The notes under the pieces were generated by a model, which saw only the letters and a list, made by a program, of their open reading frames with translations, searched no databases and was not told the DNA's origin. Position numbers and translations under genes: made by a program. From the NCBI RefSeq assembly GCF_004362825.1, contig NZ_SNXZ01000008.1, positions 310,001-374,000 of the forward strand: 64,000 bases of DNA. Direction: 5' to 3'. This document shows positions 16,074 through 25,573 of this stretch, piece by piece; the first letter of the stretch is position 1, and the number at the start of each line of letters is the position of its first letter. Source of the DNA: Labedaea rhizosphaerae (GTDB lineage: Bacteria; Actinomycetota; Actinomycetes; Mycobacteriales; Pseudonocardiaceae).

Positions 16074-16640
16074 TCAGCCGTCGCGGCGCAGCCCGAACGC
16101 GGCCACGCCCACCGGCGGCAGGCCGACGACGCTGGCCATCAGCTCGCAGAACGCCTCGCCGTGCGGGGTCAGGTCGTCGCCGGTCGGCGTCCACGACGCC
16201 CGCAGTTCGAGGTCGTCGGTGCGCGAGGGCCCGGCGATGTCGCCGAAGCGGGCGGAGGAGGTCTCGGTGACCGTGCCGCCGAGCGCGGTCCAGCTCGCCC
16301 CGGACGCCTCGAGCGCGTCGGTCAGCCAGGACCAGCCGACCGAAGGCAGCAAGGGGTCCGCGGCCAGTTCGGCGTCGAGCTCGGCCCGCACGAACGCGAC
16401 CACCCGCAGCACGCCGTCCCACGCCTCCTGGCCCTCGGGGTCGTGCAGCAGCACGAGCCGGCCGGTGGCCAGGACGTCCGCGGGCCCGGTGACCTCCGCG
16501 GTGCACGCGAACGCCCACGGCGCGAGCCGCTGCGGCGGCTTCACCTCGGCCAGTTGGAGCTCCGGTCGCGGCTGGACCGACTTCAGCGCGGACACCGCGC
16601 GCTGGAACAGCTCCGGTACGCGGCTGGTCGAGGCGGTCAC
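16074..16640 (-). CDS. DUF3000 family protein
   Basis: A 188-residue actinobacterial DUF3000 protein. Typical segments are VPELFQRAVSALKSVQPRPEL near the N-terminus, PQRLAPWAFACTAEV and the central SVGWSWLTDALEASGA. No function is established for the family, but its place beside hemE and RNase D is widely conserved in actinobacteria. The GTG at 16640 gives the family N-terminus. It is divergent from hemE, starting 113 bp from it. Confidence 0.87.
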   Translation of the reverse strand: MTASTSRVPELFQRAVSALKSVQPRPELQLAEVKPPQRLAPWAFACTAEVTGPADVLATGRLVLLHDPEGQEAWDGVLRVVAFVRAELDAELAADPLLPSVGWSWLTDALEASGASWTALGGTVTETSSARFGDIAGPSRTDDLELRASWTPTGDDLTPHGEAFCELMASVVGLPPVGVAAFGLRRDG

Positions 16641-16752
16641 GACAGGTGACTGTAAGACCACTCGACCCAGTGAGAACGGCACCACGCCGAGGCCGTTGTC
16701 ACGTTGATACCCACCGACGGTGTGTGCGTCCGCGTGGGACGATGAAGACGCC

Positions 16753-17787
16753 ATGACTGCGACACCTGTGACCTCACTTTCCGCCGCCCCCTTGCTCGCC
16801 GCCGCACGCGGTGAGAAACCCGCGCACCACCCCGTGTGGTTCATGCGCCAGGCCGGCCGCTCCCTGCCCGAGTACCGCAAGCTGCGCGAGGGCGTGGCGA
16901 TGCTGGACGCCTGCTTCAACCCCGAGATGGTCTGCGAGATCACCATGCAGCCGGTGCGCAGGCACGGGGTGGACGGGGCGGTCCTGTTCAGCGACATCGT
17001 GGTGCCGTTGCGCGCTGCCGGGGTGGACGTCGACATCGTGCCGGGCACCGGCCCGGTGCTCGCCGAACCGGTGCGGGACAAGCGCGGTGTCGAGGCCCTG
17101 CCCGAGCTGGACCCCGCGCAGGTGCAGCCGGTGCTGGACGGGATCGGCCTGCTGCGCGGCGAGCTGGGTGGCACGCCGCTGATCGGGTTCGCGGGCGCGC
17201 CGTTCACCCTCGCCTCCTACCTGGTCGAGGGCGGCCCGAGCCGCAACCACGAGCGCACCAAGGCGTTGATGCACGCCGAACCCGAGGTGTGGCACGCCCT
17301 GCTCGCGCGGGTCGCGCAGATCACCGGGACGTTCCTGCGGGCCCAGGTCGACGCGGGTGTCGCCGCCGTGCAGCTGTTCGACTCGTGGGCCGGTGCGCTG
17401 TCCGAACGCGACTACCGCGAATACGTCCTGCCGCACTCGACGGCCGTGCTGCAATCGGTCACGGGGGTGCCGAAGATCCACTTCGGAGTGGGCACCAGCG
17501 AACTGCTGCCGGCCATGCGGGAGGCGGGCGCCGACGTGGTGGGCGTGGACTGGCGGCTGCCGCTGGACGTCGCGGTGCGGCGGCTCGGTCCGGACGTGGT
17601 CGTGCAGGGCAACCTGGATCCGGCCGTGCTGTTCGCCGGGTGGCCCGCGGTCGAGCGCGAGGTGCGGCGCATCGTCGAGGAGGGCAAGGCGGCGGCCGGG
17701 CACATCTTCAACCTCGGCCACGGCGTGCTGCCCGACACCGACCCGGACGTGCTGACCAAGGTCGTCGAACTGGTGCACTCCCTGTGA
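16753..17787 (+). CDS. hemE: uroporphyrinogen decarboxylase
   Basis: A 344-residue enzyme that decarboxylates uroporphyrinogen III to coproporphyrinogen III in haem synthesis. Signatures are [16 protein letters not shown] at the N-terminus, the [19 protein letters not shown] block, [16 protein letters not shown] and the C-terminal [17 protein letters not shown] 16753 was chosen; an in-frame GTG at 16720 would add 11 unconserved residues. The stop overlaps the hemG GTG start by 4 bp (GTGA), so the two are coupled. Confidence 0.95.
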   Translation: MTATPVTSLSAAPLLAAARGEKPAHHPVWFMRQAGRSLPEYRKLREGVAMLDACFNPEMVCEITMQPVRRHGVDGAVLFSDIVVPLRAAGVDVDIVPGTGPVLAEPVRDKRGVEALPELDPAQVQPVLDGIGLLRGELGGTPLIGFAGAPFTLASYLVEGGPSRNHERTKALMHAEPEVWHALLARVAQITGTFLRAQVDAGVAAVQLFDSWAGALSERDYREYVLPHSTAVLQSVTGVPKIHFGVGTSELLPAMREAGADVVGVDWRLPLDVAVRRLGPDVVVQGNLDPAVLFAGWPAVEREVRRIVEEGKAAAGHIFNLGHGVLPDTDPDVLTKVVELVHSL

Positions 17788-19178
17788 GAGTTGCGGTCGT
17801 CGGCGGGGGAGTGTCCGGGCTGGCCGCGGCGCACCGGCTGCGGACGCTGCTCGGTCCCGGCGTGACGATCACCGTGCTGGAGCAGGCCGCCCAGGTGGGC
17901 GGCAAGCTCCGCACGGTCTCCATCGCCGGCCGTTGCTACGACGTCGGCGCCGAGGCCTTCCTCGCCCGCCGGCCGGAAGCGCTTGCGCTGGTGGACGAAC
18001 TGGGTCTCACCGGCGAACTCGAGCACCCGGCGCCCGTCGCGTCGCGGGTGCGGGCCGGCGGGCGCACCGCGGCGATCCCGCGCCGCACGGTGCTCGGCGT
18101 GCCGTCGGACCCGGATGAGCTGAAAGACCTCCTGTCGCCGGCGGGATTGCGTCGCGCGCACGAAGAAGCCGGCCTGCCGCCGATCGACCTGACCGGCCGC
18201 GACGCCGGGCTCGGCGAACTGCTCGACGAACGGTTCGGGCCCGAGGTGGCCGACCGGCTGGTCGATCCGTTGCTCGGCGGCGTCTACGCCGGTGGCGTGC
18301 GTGGCCTGGGGCTGCGGGCCACGGTGCCGCAACTGGCCGCCGCCCTGGACGACGGCGCTCCCACGCTGACCGCCGCGGCCACCGCCGCCCTGCCCAAGCC
18401 GTCGGCGAACCCGGCTCCGGTGTTCGGCACCCTGCGCGGCGGTCTCGGGTCCCTGGTCGCGGCGCTCGTCGCGGAGTCCAAAGCGGACGTCCACTGTGGT
18501 GTGACGGTGCGGTCGTTGCGGCACAACGAGTCCGGCTGGACCCTGGGCATCGGCTCCGTGCCGTCCGGACAGACGATGACCGCCGACGCCGTCGTGCTCG
18601 CGGTGCCCGCCCCGGCCGCGCGCAAGCTGCTCGATCCGGTGGCGCCGGTCGCGTCGGCGGCGTTCGCCGAGATCGAGGTGGCCTCGATGGCGGTGGTCGG
18701 GCTGGCCCTGCCAGCGGACACCGTGCTGCCGGAGTCCTCGGGCACCCTGATCGGCCGCGGCGAGCGGCACGCGGACGGAACCCCGTTCGCGGCCAAGGCT
18801 TTCACGTTCTCCGCCCGCAAGTGGGCGCACCTCGGCGGCGGCGGACCCGTGCTGGTCCGCGGCTCGGTCGGCCGGCACCGCGAGCCCGGCGCTCTGAAGG
18901 CCGACGACGAGGAACTGGTCCGCCTCGTGCGCGCCGACCTGGCCGAGCTGACCGGGATCACCACGCGGCCGCTGGACACGGTGGTCCAGCGCTGGGGCGG
19001 TGGCCTGCCGCAGTACGGCGTCGGGCACCTCGACCTGGCCGACAGGATCGGCCGCGCGGTCGCGGCGGTGCCACGGCTCGCCATCGCCGGGGCCGCGCTG
19101 AACGGCGTCGGCATCCCGGCGTGCATCGGCACCGCACGGGCCGCCGCCGAGCGTCTCGCCCAGGAACTCAAGCAGTAG
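17784..19178 (+). CDS. hemG: HemY-type coproporphyrinogen III oxidase
   Basis: A 464-residue FAD enzyme. The dinucleotide-binding motif [17 protein letters not shown] starts at residue 2, and [13 protein letters not shown] and the C-terminal [20 protein letters not shown] complete the FAD site. In organisms with HemQ this enzyme makes coproporphyrin III for the coproporphyrin-dependent pathway, and hemQ lies nearby. It is also known as HemY or CgoX. Its GTG overlaps the hemE stop. Confidence 0.93.
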   Translation: MRVAVVGGGVSGLAAAHRLRTLLGPGVTITVLEQAAQVGGKLRTVSIAGRCYDVGAEAFLARRPEALALVDELGLTGELEHPAPVASRVRAGGRTAAIPRRTVLGVPSDPDELKDLLSPAGLRRAHEEAGLPPIDLTGRDAGLGELLDERFGPEVADRLVDPLLGGVYAGGVRGLGLRATVPQLAAALDDGAPTLTAAATAALPKPSANPAPVFGTLRGGLGSLVAALVAESKADVHCGVTVRSLRHNESGWTLGIGSVPSGQTMTADAVVLAVPAPAARKLLDPVAPVASAAFAEIEVASMAVVGLALPADTVLPESSGTLIGRGERHADGTPFAAKAFTFSARKWAHLGGGGPVLVRGSVGRHREPGALKADDEELVRLVRADLAELTGITTRPLDTVVQRWGGGLPQYGVGHLDLADRIGRAVAAVPRLAIAGAALNGVGIPACIGTARAAAERLAQELKQ

Positions 19179-19192
19179 TACTACCCGCTCGG

Positions 19193-19624
19193 TCACTGCG
19201 CGATGCCGCCCAGCGCGGTGACCTTCAGGATCCGGCCGCGCACCAGGTACTCGCCGGGCACGGCGTTGCGCCGGCCGAACTCCTCGCCACGCTCTTCGCC
19301 CATGTAGCGGGTGCCGAGCCGGATCGACCACGGCAGCATCGCCTCGACGTCCTCGGACAAGGTCGCCGCGCACTCCAGCTGCACGAACGAGTAGGGCGGC
19401 TCGGGCAGGTCGACGCAGAGGGCGAACCGGGGGTCGCGGCGCAGCGCCTTGCCCTTGAGCGAGTTCGTGCCCGTGTTGAAGTAGACGTGCTCGCCGGGCT
19501 CGTCGACGAGGAACCAGACCGGCGTGACGTGCGGGCTGCCGTCGGCCCTGGTGGTGGCGAGCTTGCCGGTCCGGGTGCCGTCGTTGGCGAACGCGATCCA
19601 CTCGTCGCGCGACATGGTCCACAT
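19193..19624 (-). CDS. PPOX-class F420/flavin-dependent protein
   Basis: A split-barrel protein of about 143 residues. Family blocks are [39 protein letters not shown] and the C-terminal [18 protein letters not shown]. Such proteins bind F420 or FMN and reduce varied substrates. ATG 19624 was chosen (ATG 19615 is an alternative). It lies on the minus strand between hemG and hemQ, so it reads toward the end of hemG and divides the haem genes. A role in haem metabolism is not implied by sequence. Confidence 0.8.
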   Translation of the reverse strand: MWTMSRDEWIAFANDGTRTGKLATTRADGSPHVTPVWFLVDEPGEHVYFNTGTNSLKGKALRRDPRFALCVDLPEPPYSFVQLECAATLSEDVEAMLPWSIRLGTRYMGEERGEEFGRRNAVPGEYLVRGRILKVTALGGIAQ

Positions 19625-19687
19625 CGTGCGAGTGTGTCGTCTCACCCGGTCGAGCGCAGCGCGGGCGATCGGTGGGACGATGGCGGC

Positions 19688-20380
19688 ATGGCTCGCCTCG
19701 ATTACGCCGCGCTCAACGACACCATCCGGTACACCATGTGGTCGGTGTTCCGGACCGACCCGGGCAAGCTCCCCGACGACCGCGGTCCCGCGGCCACCGA
19801 GGCGACCGAGTACCTCGACGCGCTCGAAGGCAAGGGCGTGGTCGTGCGTGGTGTCTACGACGTCGCGGGCCTGCGGGCCGACGCCGACTACATGATCTGG
19901 TGGCACTCCGAGGAGATCGAGCAGGTCCAGGCGGCCTACGCCGGCTTCCGCCGCACCGCGCTCGGCCGCGCGTCGACGCCGGTGTGGAGCCAGGTCGCGC
20001 TGCACCGCCCGGCCGAGTTCAACCGCAGCCACGTCCCGGCGTTCCTCGCGGGCGAGGAGGCACGCAGGTACGTGTGCGTGTACCCGTTCGTCCGCTCGTA
20101 CGAGTGGTACCTGCTGCCGGAGACCGAGCGGCGCGCGCTGCTGGCCGAGCACGGCAAGATGGCCCGCGACTACCCGGACGTGCGCGCGAACACCGTCGCG
20201 TCGTTCGCGCTCGGCGACTACGAGTGGATGCTCGCGTTCGAGGCCGACGAGCTGCACCGCATCGTCGACCTCATGCGCCACCTGCGTGGCAGCGAGACCC
20301 GCAGGCACGTGCGCGAGGAGGTCCCGTTCTACACGGGCACGAGGGTGGCACCAGCCGAACTGGTCGCCGCCCTGCCGTGA
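19688..20380 (+). CDS. hemQ: coproheme decarboxylase HemQ (chlorite dismutase family)
   Basis: A 230-residue enzyme that turns iron-coproporphyrin III into haem b using peroxide. Family segments are [43 protein letters not shown] (with the conserved active-site Tyr) and [23 protein letters not shown], the HGKMAR-type block of actinobacterial HemQ. Its presence shows the coproporphyrin-dependent route. The TGA overlaps the GTG of the CoA-transferase gene. Confidence 0.93.
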   Translation: MARLDYAALNDTIRYTMWSVFRTDPGKLPDDRGPAATEATEYLDALEGKGVVVRGVYDVAGLRADADYMIWWHSEEIEQVQAAYAGFRRTALGRASTPVWSQVALHRPAEFNRSHVPAFLAGEEARRYVCVYPFVRSYEWYLLPETERRALLAEHGKMARDYPDVRANTVASFALGDYEWMLAFEADELHRIVDLMRHLRGSETRRHVREEVPFYTGTRVAPAELVAALP

Positions 20381-21732
20381 CCCCGCTCGCGCAGCTCTGG
20401 TCCGAGGTCACCGGCGCGGCGTTCGACGAGGAAGCCGTCGCGATCACCGGTGCGGAGACCGTGCTGCCCGGGCCCTTCCGGGTCGCTCTCGCCGCGGGCA
20501 CGGCGGTGGCCGCCACGACGATGGCGGCCGCGTCGTTGTTGCAGGCGCGGGGCCGGGAACCGGGCACGGTGCGGGTGGATCTCGCGCACGCGGCCGAGGC
20601 GTTCCGCAGCGAACGGCACCTGCGGGTCGACGGCGCGCCGTTGCCGATGTGGGGGCCGCTCTCCGGGGACTACGCGGCCGCCGACGGCTGGGTGCGCCTG
20701 CACGCCAACTACCCCCACCACGCCGAGGCGATCGCCGCCGCGCTGGGCGTGGCCGCCGACAAGGAGGCCGTCGCCGACGCGGTGGCCGGGCGTGCGGCCG
20801 AAGAGGTCGAGTACGACGTCGTCGCGGCCGGCGGTGCCGCGGCGGCCATGCGCGGCCGGACCCAGTGGCAGGCGCACGCGCAGGGCAAGGCGTTGCGGGC
20901 CGAACCGTTGATCATGATCGACCGGGTCGCCGACGCCGCACCCCGGCGGCTGGACCACGCGTCGTGGCCGCTGACCGGGGTGAAGGTGCTCGACCTGACC
21001 CACGTCATCGCGGGACCGGTGTGCGGGCGCGTGCTCGCCGCCCACGGCGCGGACGTGCTGCACGTGAGTGCGGCGAACCGGCCGACGGTGCGGCCGCTGG
21101 TGGTCGACACCGGCTTCGGCAAGCGGTCGGTGCACCTGGACCTGAGCACCGAGTCCGGCGCGGAGCAGCTGCGTGAGCTGGTGCGCGGGGCCGACGTGTT
21201 CCTCCAGTCGTACCGGCCAGGGGCGTTGGCGCGCTTGGGTTTCGGCATGGAGGAGCTCGCCGCCCTGCGGCCGGGGATCATCGGCGTCGACCTCTCCGCG
21301 TACGGGCACACCGGGCCGTGGGCGTCGCGGCGCGGGTTCGACAGCCTCGTGCAGATGTCGTGCGGGATCGCCGCCGAGGGCGCGGTCGCGGCCGGCGCGG
21401 ACGAGCCGACGCCGCTGCCGGCGCAGGCGCTGGACCACGGCACCGGCTGGCTCGCGGCCTTCGCCGTGATCAGCGTGCTGCAGCGGCGCGGGCTGCTCGG
21501 CGGGTCGTGGCAGGTCCGGCTCTCGCTCGCGCGCACCGCGCTCTGGCTCGACCAGCTCGGCCGGATCGACGTCGCACCAACGGGATCGCCGGACCTGACC
21601 GGCTTGCTGGCCGATGTGGACAGCGCGTTCGGCACCGTCACGCACGTGCGGGTGCCCGGGTCGCTGCCGGGCGCGCCGGCGTTCTACCGGCACGGGCCGC
21701 ACCTGCCGGGCAGCGACGACCCGAACTGGTGA
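20377..21732 (+). CDS. CaiB/BaiF-type CoA transferase
   Basis: A 451-residue family III CoA transferase. The C-terminal half has the diagnostic [55 protein letters not shown] and [12 protein letters not shown]. The nucleophilic Asp is not clear to me because the N-terminal half is divergent. The CoA donor and acceptor are unknown. It is translationally coupled to hemQ by a GTGA overlap, but no metabolic link with haem is evident. Confidence 0.85.
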   Translation: MTPLAQLWSEVTGAAFDEEAVAITGAETVLPGPFRVALAAGTAVAATTMAAASLLQARGREPGTVRVDLAHAAEAFRSERHLRVDGAPLPMWGPLSGDYAAADGWVRLHANYPHHAEAIAAALGVAADKEAVADAVAGRAAEEVEYDVVAAGGAAAAMRGRTQWQAHAQGKALRAEPLIMIDRVADAAPRRLDHASWPLTGVKVLDLTHVIAGPVCGRVLAAHGADVLHVSAANRPTVRPLVVDTGFGKRSVHLDLSTESGAEQLRELVRGADVFLQSYRPGALARLGFGMEELAALRPGIIGVDLSAYGHTGPWASRRGFDSLVQMSCGIAAEGAVAAGADEPTPLPAQALDHGTGWLAAFAVISVLQRRGLLGGSWQVRLSLARTALWLDQLGRIDVAPTGSPDLTGLLADVDSAFGTVTHVRVPGSLPGAPAFYRHGPHLPGSDDPNW

Positions 21733-21811
21733 AGCGCGGACCTTGGCCCGTGGTTTCTGTCAGTGCCGGGGTTTAGCCTGCCGTCGCGATGAGACAGATG
21801 GAGGCAGTTCG

Positions 21812-22585
21812 ATGATCACTCGCGACACCCCGTGGCCCGCAGGGACGCCCTGCTGGGTCGATGTTTCCGTGCCGGACCTGGAAAAGGCACGCAAGTTCTA
21901 CGGCGAGTTGCTCGGCTGAACGACCGAGGTCGGCCCGGAGGAGTTCGCCGGCTACACCAACGCATCGGTGGACGGCCGGCTGGTCGCCGGGATCGTGCCG
22001 CAGCAGTCGCCGGAGCAGCCCGTGGCCTGGACGACGTACATCGCCACCGAGGACGCCGCGGCCACCGAGACCAAGATCCAGGCGGCCGGTGGCACGGTGA
22101 TGATGCCGGTCATGGACGTGTCCGGCGTCGGCAAGATGGGCATCTACGCGGATCCGGGCGGCGCGGTGTTCGGCATCTGGGAGGCGGGCACGCACACCGG
22201 CGGGCAGCTGGCGAACGCGCCGGGTGCGTTGGTGTGGAACGAGAACGTGACCCGCAACTTCGAGGACAACCAGAAGTTCTACGCCGAGGTGTTCGGCTAC
22301 TCCTACACCGACCTGAGCGCCGAGGGCTTTCAGTACGCCACGTTCGCCACGTCGGGCGACCCGTCCGGCGGCATCGGCGCGTATCCCGCGGACACCCCCG
22401 CTGAGGCACCGGCGGTGTGGGGCGTGTACTTCGGCGTGCGCGACACCGACGCGGCGGTTGCCAAGACCCAGGAACTCGGCGGCACCCTCGTGGACGGCCC
22501 GCGCGACAGCCCGTACGGGCGGATGGCCCGGCTCGCCGACGACCAGGGCGCGGTCTTCTCGGTGATGTCCACGCCAGGAGCCTGA
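21812..22585 (+). pseudogene. two-domain VOC (glyoxalase-like) gene with premature in-frame TGA
   Basis: An ATG with GGAGG 7 nt upstream starts a VOC protein that reads KARKFYGELLG and then hits TGA at 21917-21919. The same frame continues without interruption for 222 codons to 22585. Homologues commonly have Trp at this point (YGELLGW), so TGG to TGA is the likely change. The rest encodes a complete first VOC half, a second half beginning VWNENVTRNFEDNQKFYAEV, and an intact C-terminus. Either it is a one-base pseudogene, a UGA read-through site or a sequencing error. Confidence 0.85.
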
Positions 22586-22637
22586 GGTTCGGGCCTCGGC
22601 CGGTGGCAGGGTCGTGCCGTGCCACCGGCCGGAGGTC

Positions 22638-23393
22638 TCAGTGCACCCGCCTCAGGTTCACCCGTGCCGCGTCCCGCTCGGCGAGCAGCCGTGCGCCGAG
22701 GAACGTCGGGCCGGGGCGGAAGTCGACCAGTGTGCGCGCCATGAGCGCCGTGATCAGCAGCGCGAACGTGAGCGCCACGTCCAGGCGGCCGTCGCCGACC
22801 CCGCCGACCCACCGTGCCGCGCCCACTGCGAACAGCAGGCACAGCGGGACAAGCGCGTGCCGCACGCGTGGCACCGCCCTGCGTGTCTCGACCAGCAACC
22901 CCTTGCGCACCAGGCGATCGCGCAGCTGTGACAGCGCTTCGGACCTGATGACCTGGTCGATGACGGAGGACGTGGTGCCCGCGTCGGGCCGGCTCGCTGC
23001 CCGCACCACGGTCTGGTCGACGGGGCCGGTGCCGGCCGCGCGGTCGAGGCTTGTTCCCACATCGCCGCCTGTGTCGCGGCCGATGAGGCCGATGGCACAG
23101 GCGCCGGGCTCGTGTGAACAAGCCTCGCCGGTCACCAGCAGGGCGCCTGTGGCACGCACCTGCAGCTGACCTCGGTCGATGAGCCGCGCGATGGCGGTCT
23201 CGACCGTGAGGCGGGGCCCACCACGCAGGTAGGCCGCCTCGTCCTCGTCGAGCCGGTCCGGCACCGGCGTGCCGGTCGCCTCCGGCGCGCGCACGAGGAT
23301 GCGCGCGGCGAACGCGACGAGCAACGCCAGGGCCAGTCCGACCGCGTACAGGCGCAGGAAGTCGACGTCCGCGATGCCCCATTCCTGCTGCAT
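22638..23393 (-). CDS. TIGR04222-domain membrane protein
   Basis: A 251-residue integral membrane protein. The signature is the segment AAYLRGGPRLTVETAIARL after a first helix (LYAVGLALALLVAFAARIL, residues 15-33). Two more helices lie near residues 181-198 and 207-225 (FALLITALMARTLV). The middle part is a helical cytosolic domain. Members often occur near short Gly/Cys-rich peptides, but I see none here. Function unknown. Convergent with the broken VOC gene. Confidence 0.75.
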   Translation of the reverse strand: MQQEWGIADVDFLRLYAVGLALALLVAFAARILVRAPEATGTPVPDRLDEDEAAYLRGGPRLTVETAIARLIDRGQLQVRATGALLVTGEACSHEPGACAIGLIGRDTGGDVGTSLDRAAGTGPVDQTVVRAASRPDAGTTSSVIDQVIRSEALSQLRDRLVRKGLLVETRRAVPRVRHALVPLCLLFAVGAARWVGGVGDGRLDVALTFALLITALMARTLVDFRPGPTFLGARLLAERDAARVNLRRVH

Positions 23394-23537
23394 CGGTATC
23401 GACCCCCGTCCCTGCTCCCGTCCACACGGTCAGCCAGCTCGGCGAGCCACCATCGTGTTCGGCGTCACAAGGGTCGACAAGATTCCTTGAGCAAGATTTA
23501 GGGATCCGCCAGGAGAGAATTAGGGAGTCTTGGCGAC

Positions 23538-23580
23538 GAATGCCGCATCAGGGGCGTGGACCGCCCCCGATGCGGCATTC
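23538..23580 (-). terminator. strong hairpin terminator after msrB
   Basis: A near-perfect stem: GAATGCCGCATC (23538-23549) pairs with GATGCGGCATTC (23569-23580), extended inward by GGGGCG/CGCCCC with one mismatch, 19 positions in all. It lies 24 bp after the msrB stop on the minus strand and 145 bp before the next gene start. There is little T tract. Confidence 0.8.
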
Positions 23581-23603
23581 GCCGCGGTGCCGGCCGGGCC
23601 TGG

Positions 23604-24041
23604 TCAGGACTCGTCGGGCACGAGCTTGATCGACACGCTGTTGATGCAGTAGCGCTGGTCGGTGGGGGTGGCGTAGCCCTCACCCTCGAACACGTGGCCC
23701 AGGTGGCTGTGGCAGCTCGCGCACAGCACCTCCGTGCGCACCATCCCGAACCCGCGGTCCTCGCGCAGCACCACCGACTCGCCGGCGAGCGGGGTGAAGA
23801 ACGACGGCCACCCGCAGTGCGACTCGAACTTGGCGTCGCTGCGGAACAGCTCCGCGCCGCACGCCCGGCACTCGTAGACACCGGTCGTCTTGGTGTCGAC
23901 GTACTCGCCGGTCCAGGCCGGTTCGGTGGCGCCCTCGCGCAGGACGGCGAACTCGGTCGGGTTCAGCTCGGCCCGCCACTCCTGCTCGGACTTGACGACC
24001 CGGGGGGTGGCGCCGACAACGGGCTTCATGGCGTGCTTCAT
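23604..24041 (-). CDS. msrB: peptide-methionine (R)-S-oxide reductase
   Basis: A 145-residue enzyme that reduces methionine-R-sulfoxide in proteins. Zinc ligands are C58 and C61 (CRAC) and C107 and C110 (CASC). The catalytic Cys is C132 in RYCINSVSIKL, and C76 in SHCGWPS could be the resolving Cys. The conserved HLGHVFEG block is present. ATG 24041; a second ATG 12 bp downstream would also fit. Preceded by a long leader with stable hairpins. Confidence 0.94.
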   Translation of the reverse strand: MKHAMKPVVGATPRVVKSEQEWRAELNPTEFAVLREGATEPAWTGEYVDTKTTGVYECRACGAELFRSDAKFESHCGWPSFFTPLAGESVVLREDRGFGMVRTEVLCASCHSHLGHVFEGEGYATPTDQRYCINSVSIKLVPDES

Positions 24042-24061
24042 GCCTCCACGTTAACCGCGTG

Positions 24062-24150
24062 CGCCACGACCGTCGATCGTGGCGGTGTCGAGTGCGCCCG
24101 CCCCAGCTCCGGTGGTACTGGATCGCACGGCGGGCGTACTCGACGTCGCC
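24062..24150 (-). promoter_or_regulatory. overlapping hairpins in the msrB upstream region
   Basis: Read on the minus strand, 24130-24150 pairs with 24081-24101 over 21 positions, with three G-U wobbles and no true mismatch in RNA. Just after it, CGCCACGA (24062-24069) pairs with TCGTGGCG (24077-24084). The two structures share 24081-24084, so they compete. The location, 21 bp before the msrB start and 82 bp after the HD gene's stop, fits either a terminator for the HD operon or a structured msrB leader. Confidence 0.45.
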
Positions 24151-24231
24151 TTGAAGGCGATCGGCCTGGAGCGCGGAGCGCGACCATCCGGCACCGTCCA
24201 TCGCGGCGGTGGGTGCGGCCGGCCGGCACCG

Positions 24232-24888
24232 TCAGATGGCGGCCAGCAGCTCCTCCACCGTGGGGTCGTCCAGCGATTCGTGGATGCACTGCCACAGGCG
24301 CAGGTTGGCCTCGGCCCAGCCGGTGTAGGTCGCGGCGGCTTGCGGGTTGTAGAAGTAGTAGCCGTCGTCCTGCTTCTCCACCTGCTCGCCGACGATCTTG
24401 CTGGCGAGTTCGCGCAGGCTGATCCCGTTCTCGATCAGGTACCGGTGCGCGAGCACCACCGGGGTCACCGGCAGCGCCTTGAACAACGTGTCCGCGTCGC
24501 TGAGGGCCTGCGCTTCCAGCGAGATGTCGCGGTGGCGCGTGCGCATCTCGGCCTCGTCGACGATCTCGTCGATCCAGCTCGCGGTGTCCCAGTCGACGCC
24601 GGCGTCGGCGAGCAGGTTCATCCGCAGCCCGCGACCCGCCGAGGCGTCCGAGTTGCGGCGCACCAGGTAGTTCACGTCGTGCACGAGCGCCGCCGTTTCC
24701 ACCACCGGCACGTTCGAGTTGTTGGCGCGGGCGAACTCCACCGCCTTCGAGCGCACGAAGCTCACGTGGTGCCAGCCGTGGAACGGCAGCTTGCGGGCAT
24801 ATCTGTGGCACAGGTCGCGGACGGCGGCCTGCACCGCGGTGATGTGGGCTCGGCCCAAGGTTGGTAGGGCCGTTCGAGCGCGAGTCAT
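24232..24888 (-). CDS. HD-domain protein
   Basis: A 218-residue HD-fold protein. Metal-site candidates are the HGWHHVSFVRSKA histidines, the HD pair in AALVHDVNYLV, and the Asp in ALSDADTLF, the H...HD...D order of HD phosphohydrolases. Some HD proteins are instead diiron oxygenases, and this cannot be excluded. ATG 24888 is preceded by GGAGGGG. It is the third gene of an operon: the cupin-like gene's stop is 56 bp upstream, with the two-TM gene before that. Confidence 0.8.
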   Translation of the reverse strand: MTRARTALPTLGRAHITAVQAAVRDLCHRYARKLPFHGWHHVSFVRSKAVEFARANNSNVPVVETAALVHDVNYLVRRNSDASAGRGLRMNLLADAGVDWDTASWIDEIVDEAEMRTRHRDISLEAQALSDADTLFKALPVTPVVLAHRYLIENGISLRELASKIVGEQVEKQDDGYYFYNPQAAATYTGWAEANLRLWQCIHESLDDPTVEELLAAI

Positions 24889-24944
24889 CTCCACCCCTCC
24901 CGGCCCCGGCCAGGTCACGGCCGGGTGGGGTGAATAGTAGGTGA

Positions 24945-25571
24945 CTAGAGCCGTTCCGCGAGAGTTGTCAACCTCGATTCCACGGGTACATGGCGGTGTC
25001 CGAGCCCCGTCGCGGGGTCGAACGACAGGCTGCTGGTGGTGACCGGTCTCGATTTGACAAGAAACGTCATCGTGCCGTCGCACGCGTGCGGAATGCGGTG
25101 GAATTCGTCGGCGAGCAAGTACCCGCTCGCGCCCGTGGCGTAGGAGTCGCCGCAGGTCAGGCGCACCGCCGTCACCAGTTCCACGGCTGGGTCGATGTAG
25201 GCGTCGAAACGCTCGTGCCGGTAGCCGCCGGACAGGATCGTGGTGCAGAAGTGGTACCTGTGGTTGTGCACGGAGTCCGCGTAACCGGGCAGCCAGTCCC
25301 GTTGGGGCTTGTATTCGTGCAACCAAAAAGTGAACGGTTCACCCGGACGGTCGCGCAGGCACCACGCAAAGTGCGTGGTGGTCTCGCGCGACCGCGCTTT
25401 GACCGCTTGCGCCTCGTCCGGTGGCAGGCCGCGCAGGTGCGTGCCCAGCGTCTCGCGCAGGCCGGGCCGCTCGATCCACGACCGGAACCGCTTGTGCACC
25501 AAGGACCAGGGCGCCGTGTCGGTGCCGATCCGCTCGGCGAGGTCGGCCAGAGCGGGCAGGGTGGTCGGCAC
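24945..25571 (-). CDS. cupin-like protein of unknown function
   Basis: A 208-residue protein that looks like a cupin. The metal-ligand-like block is DSVHNHRYHFCTTILSGGY, followed by beta-rich sequence (VELVTAVRLTCGDSYATGA) and a second His block EFHRIPHACDGTMTF; this resembles two-cupin-motif iron dioxygenases. The N-terminal ~70 residues are helical (LADLAERIGTDTAPWSLVHK). GTG 25571 has AGGAGG 5 nt upstream, inside the end of the preceding gene. The pair is therefore tightly coupled. Exact substrate unknown. Confidence 0.75.
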   Translation of the reverse strand: MPTTLPALADLAERIGTDTAPWSLVHKRFRSWIERPGLRETLGTHLRGLPPDEAQAVKARSRETTTHFAWCLRDRPGEPFTFWLHEYKPQRDWLPGYADSVHNHRYHFCTTILSGGYRHERFDAYIDPAVELVTAVRLTCGDSYATGASGYLLADEFHRIPHACDGTMTFLVKSRPVTTSSLSFDPATGLGHRHVPVESRLTTLAERL

Positions 25572-25573
25572 CG

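Noticed and set aside
16774-17778. Long antisense open frame over hemE
   Set aside because: Composition is His/Gln/Arg-rich shadow of a highly conserved gene; no family pattern.
22585-23600. A short Gly/Cys-rich peptide partner for the TIGR04222 protein
   Set aside because: Such a gene is often adjacent in other actinomycetes, but neither flank contains a Cys-rich frame.
24038-24231. Possible extra small gene between the HD gene and msrB
   Set aside because: A peptide can be read through the region, but the sequence is explained better by stable hairpins, and no start with a ribosome-binding site was found.
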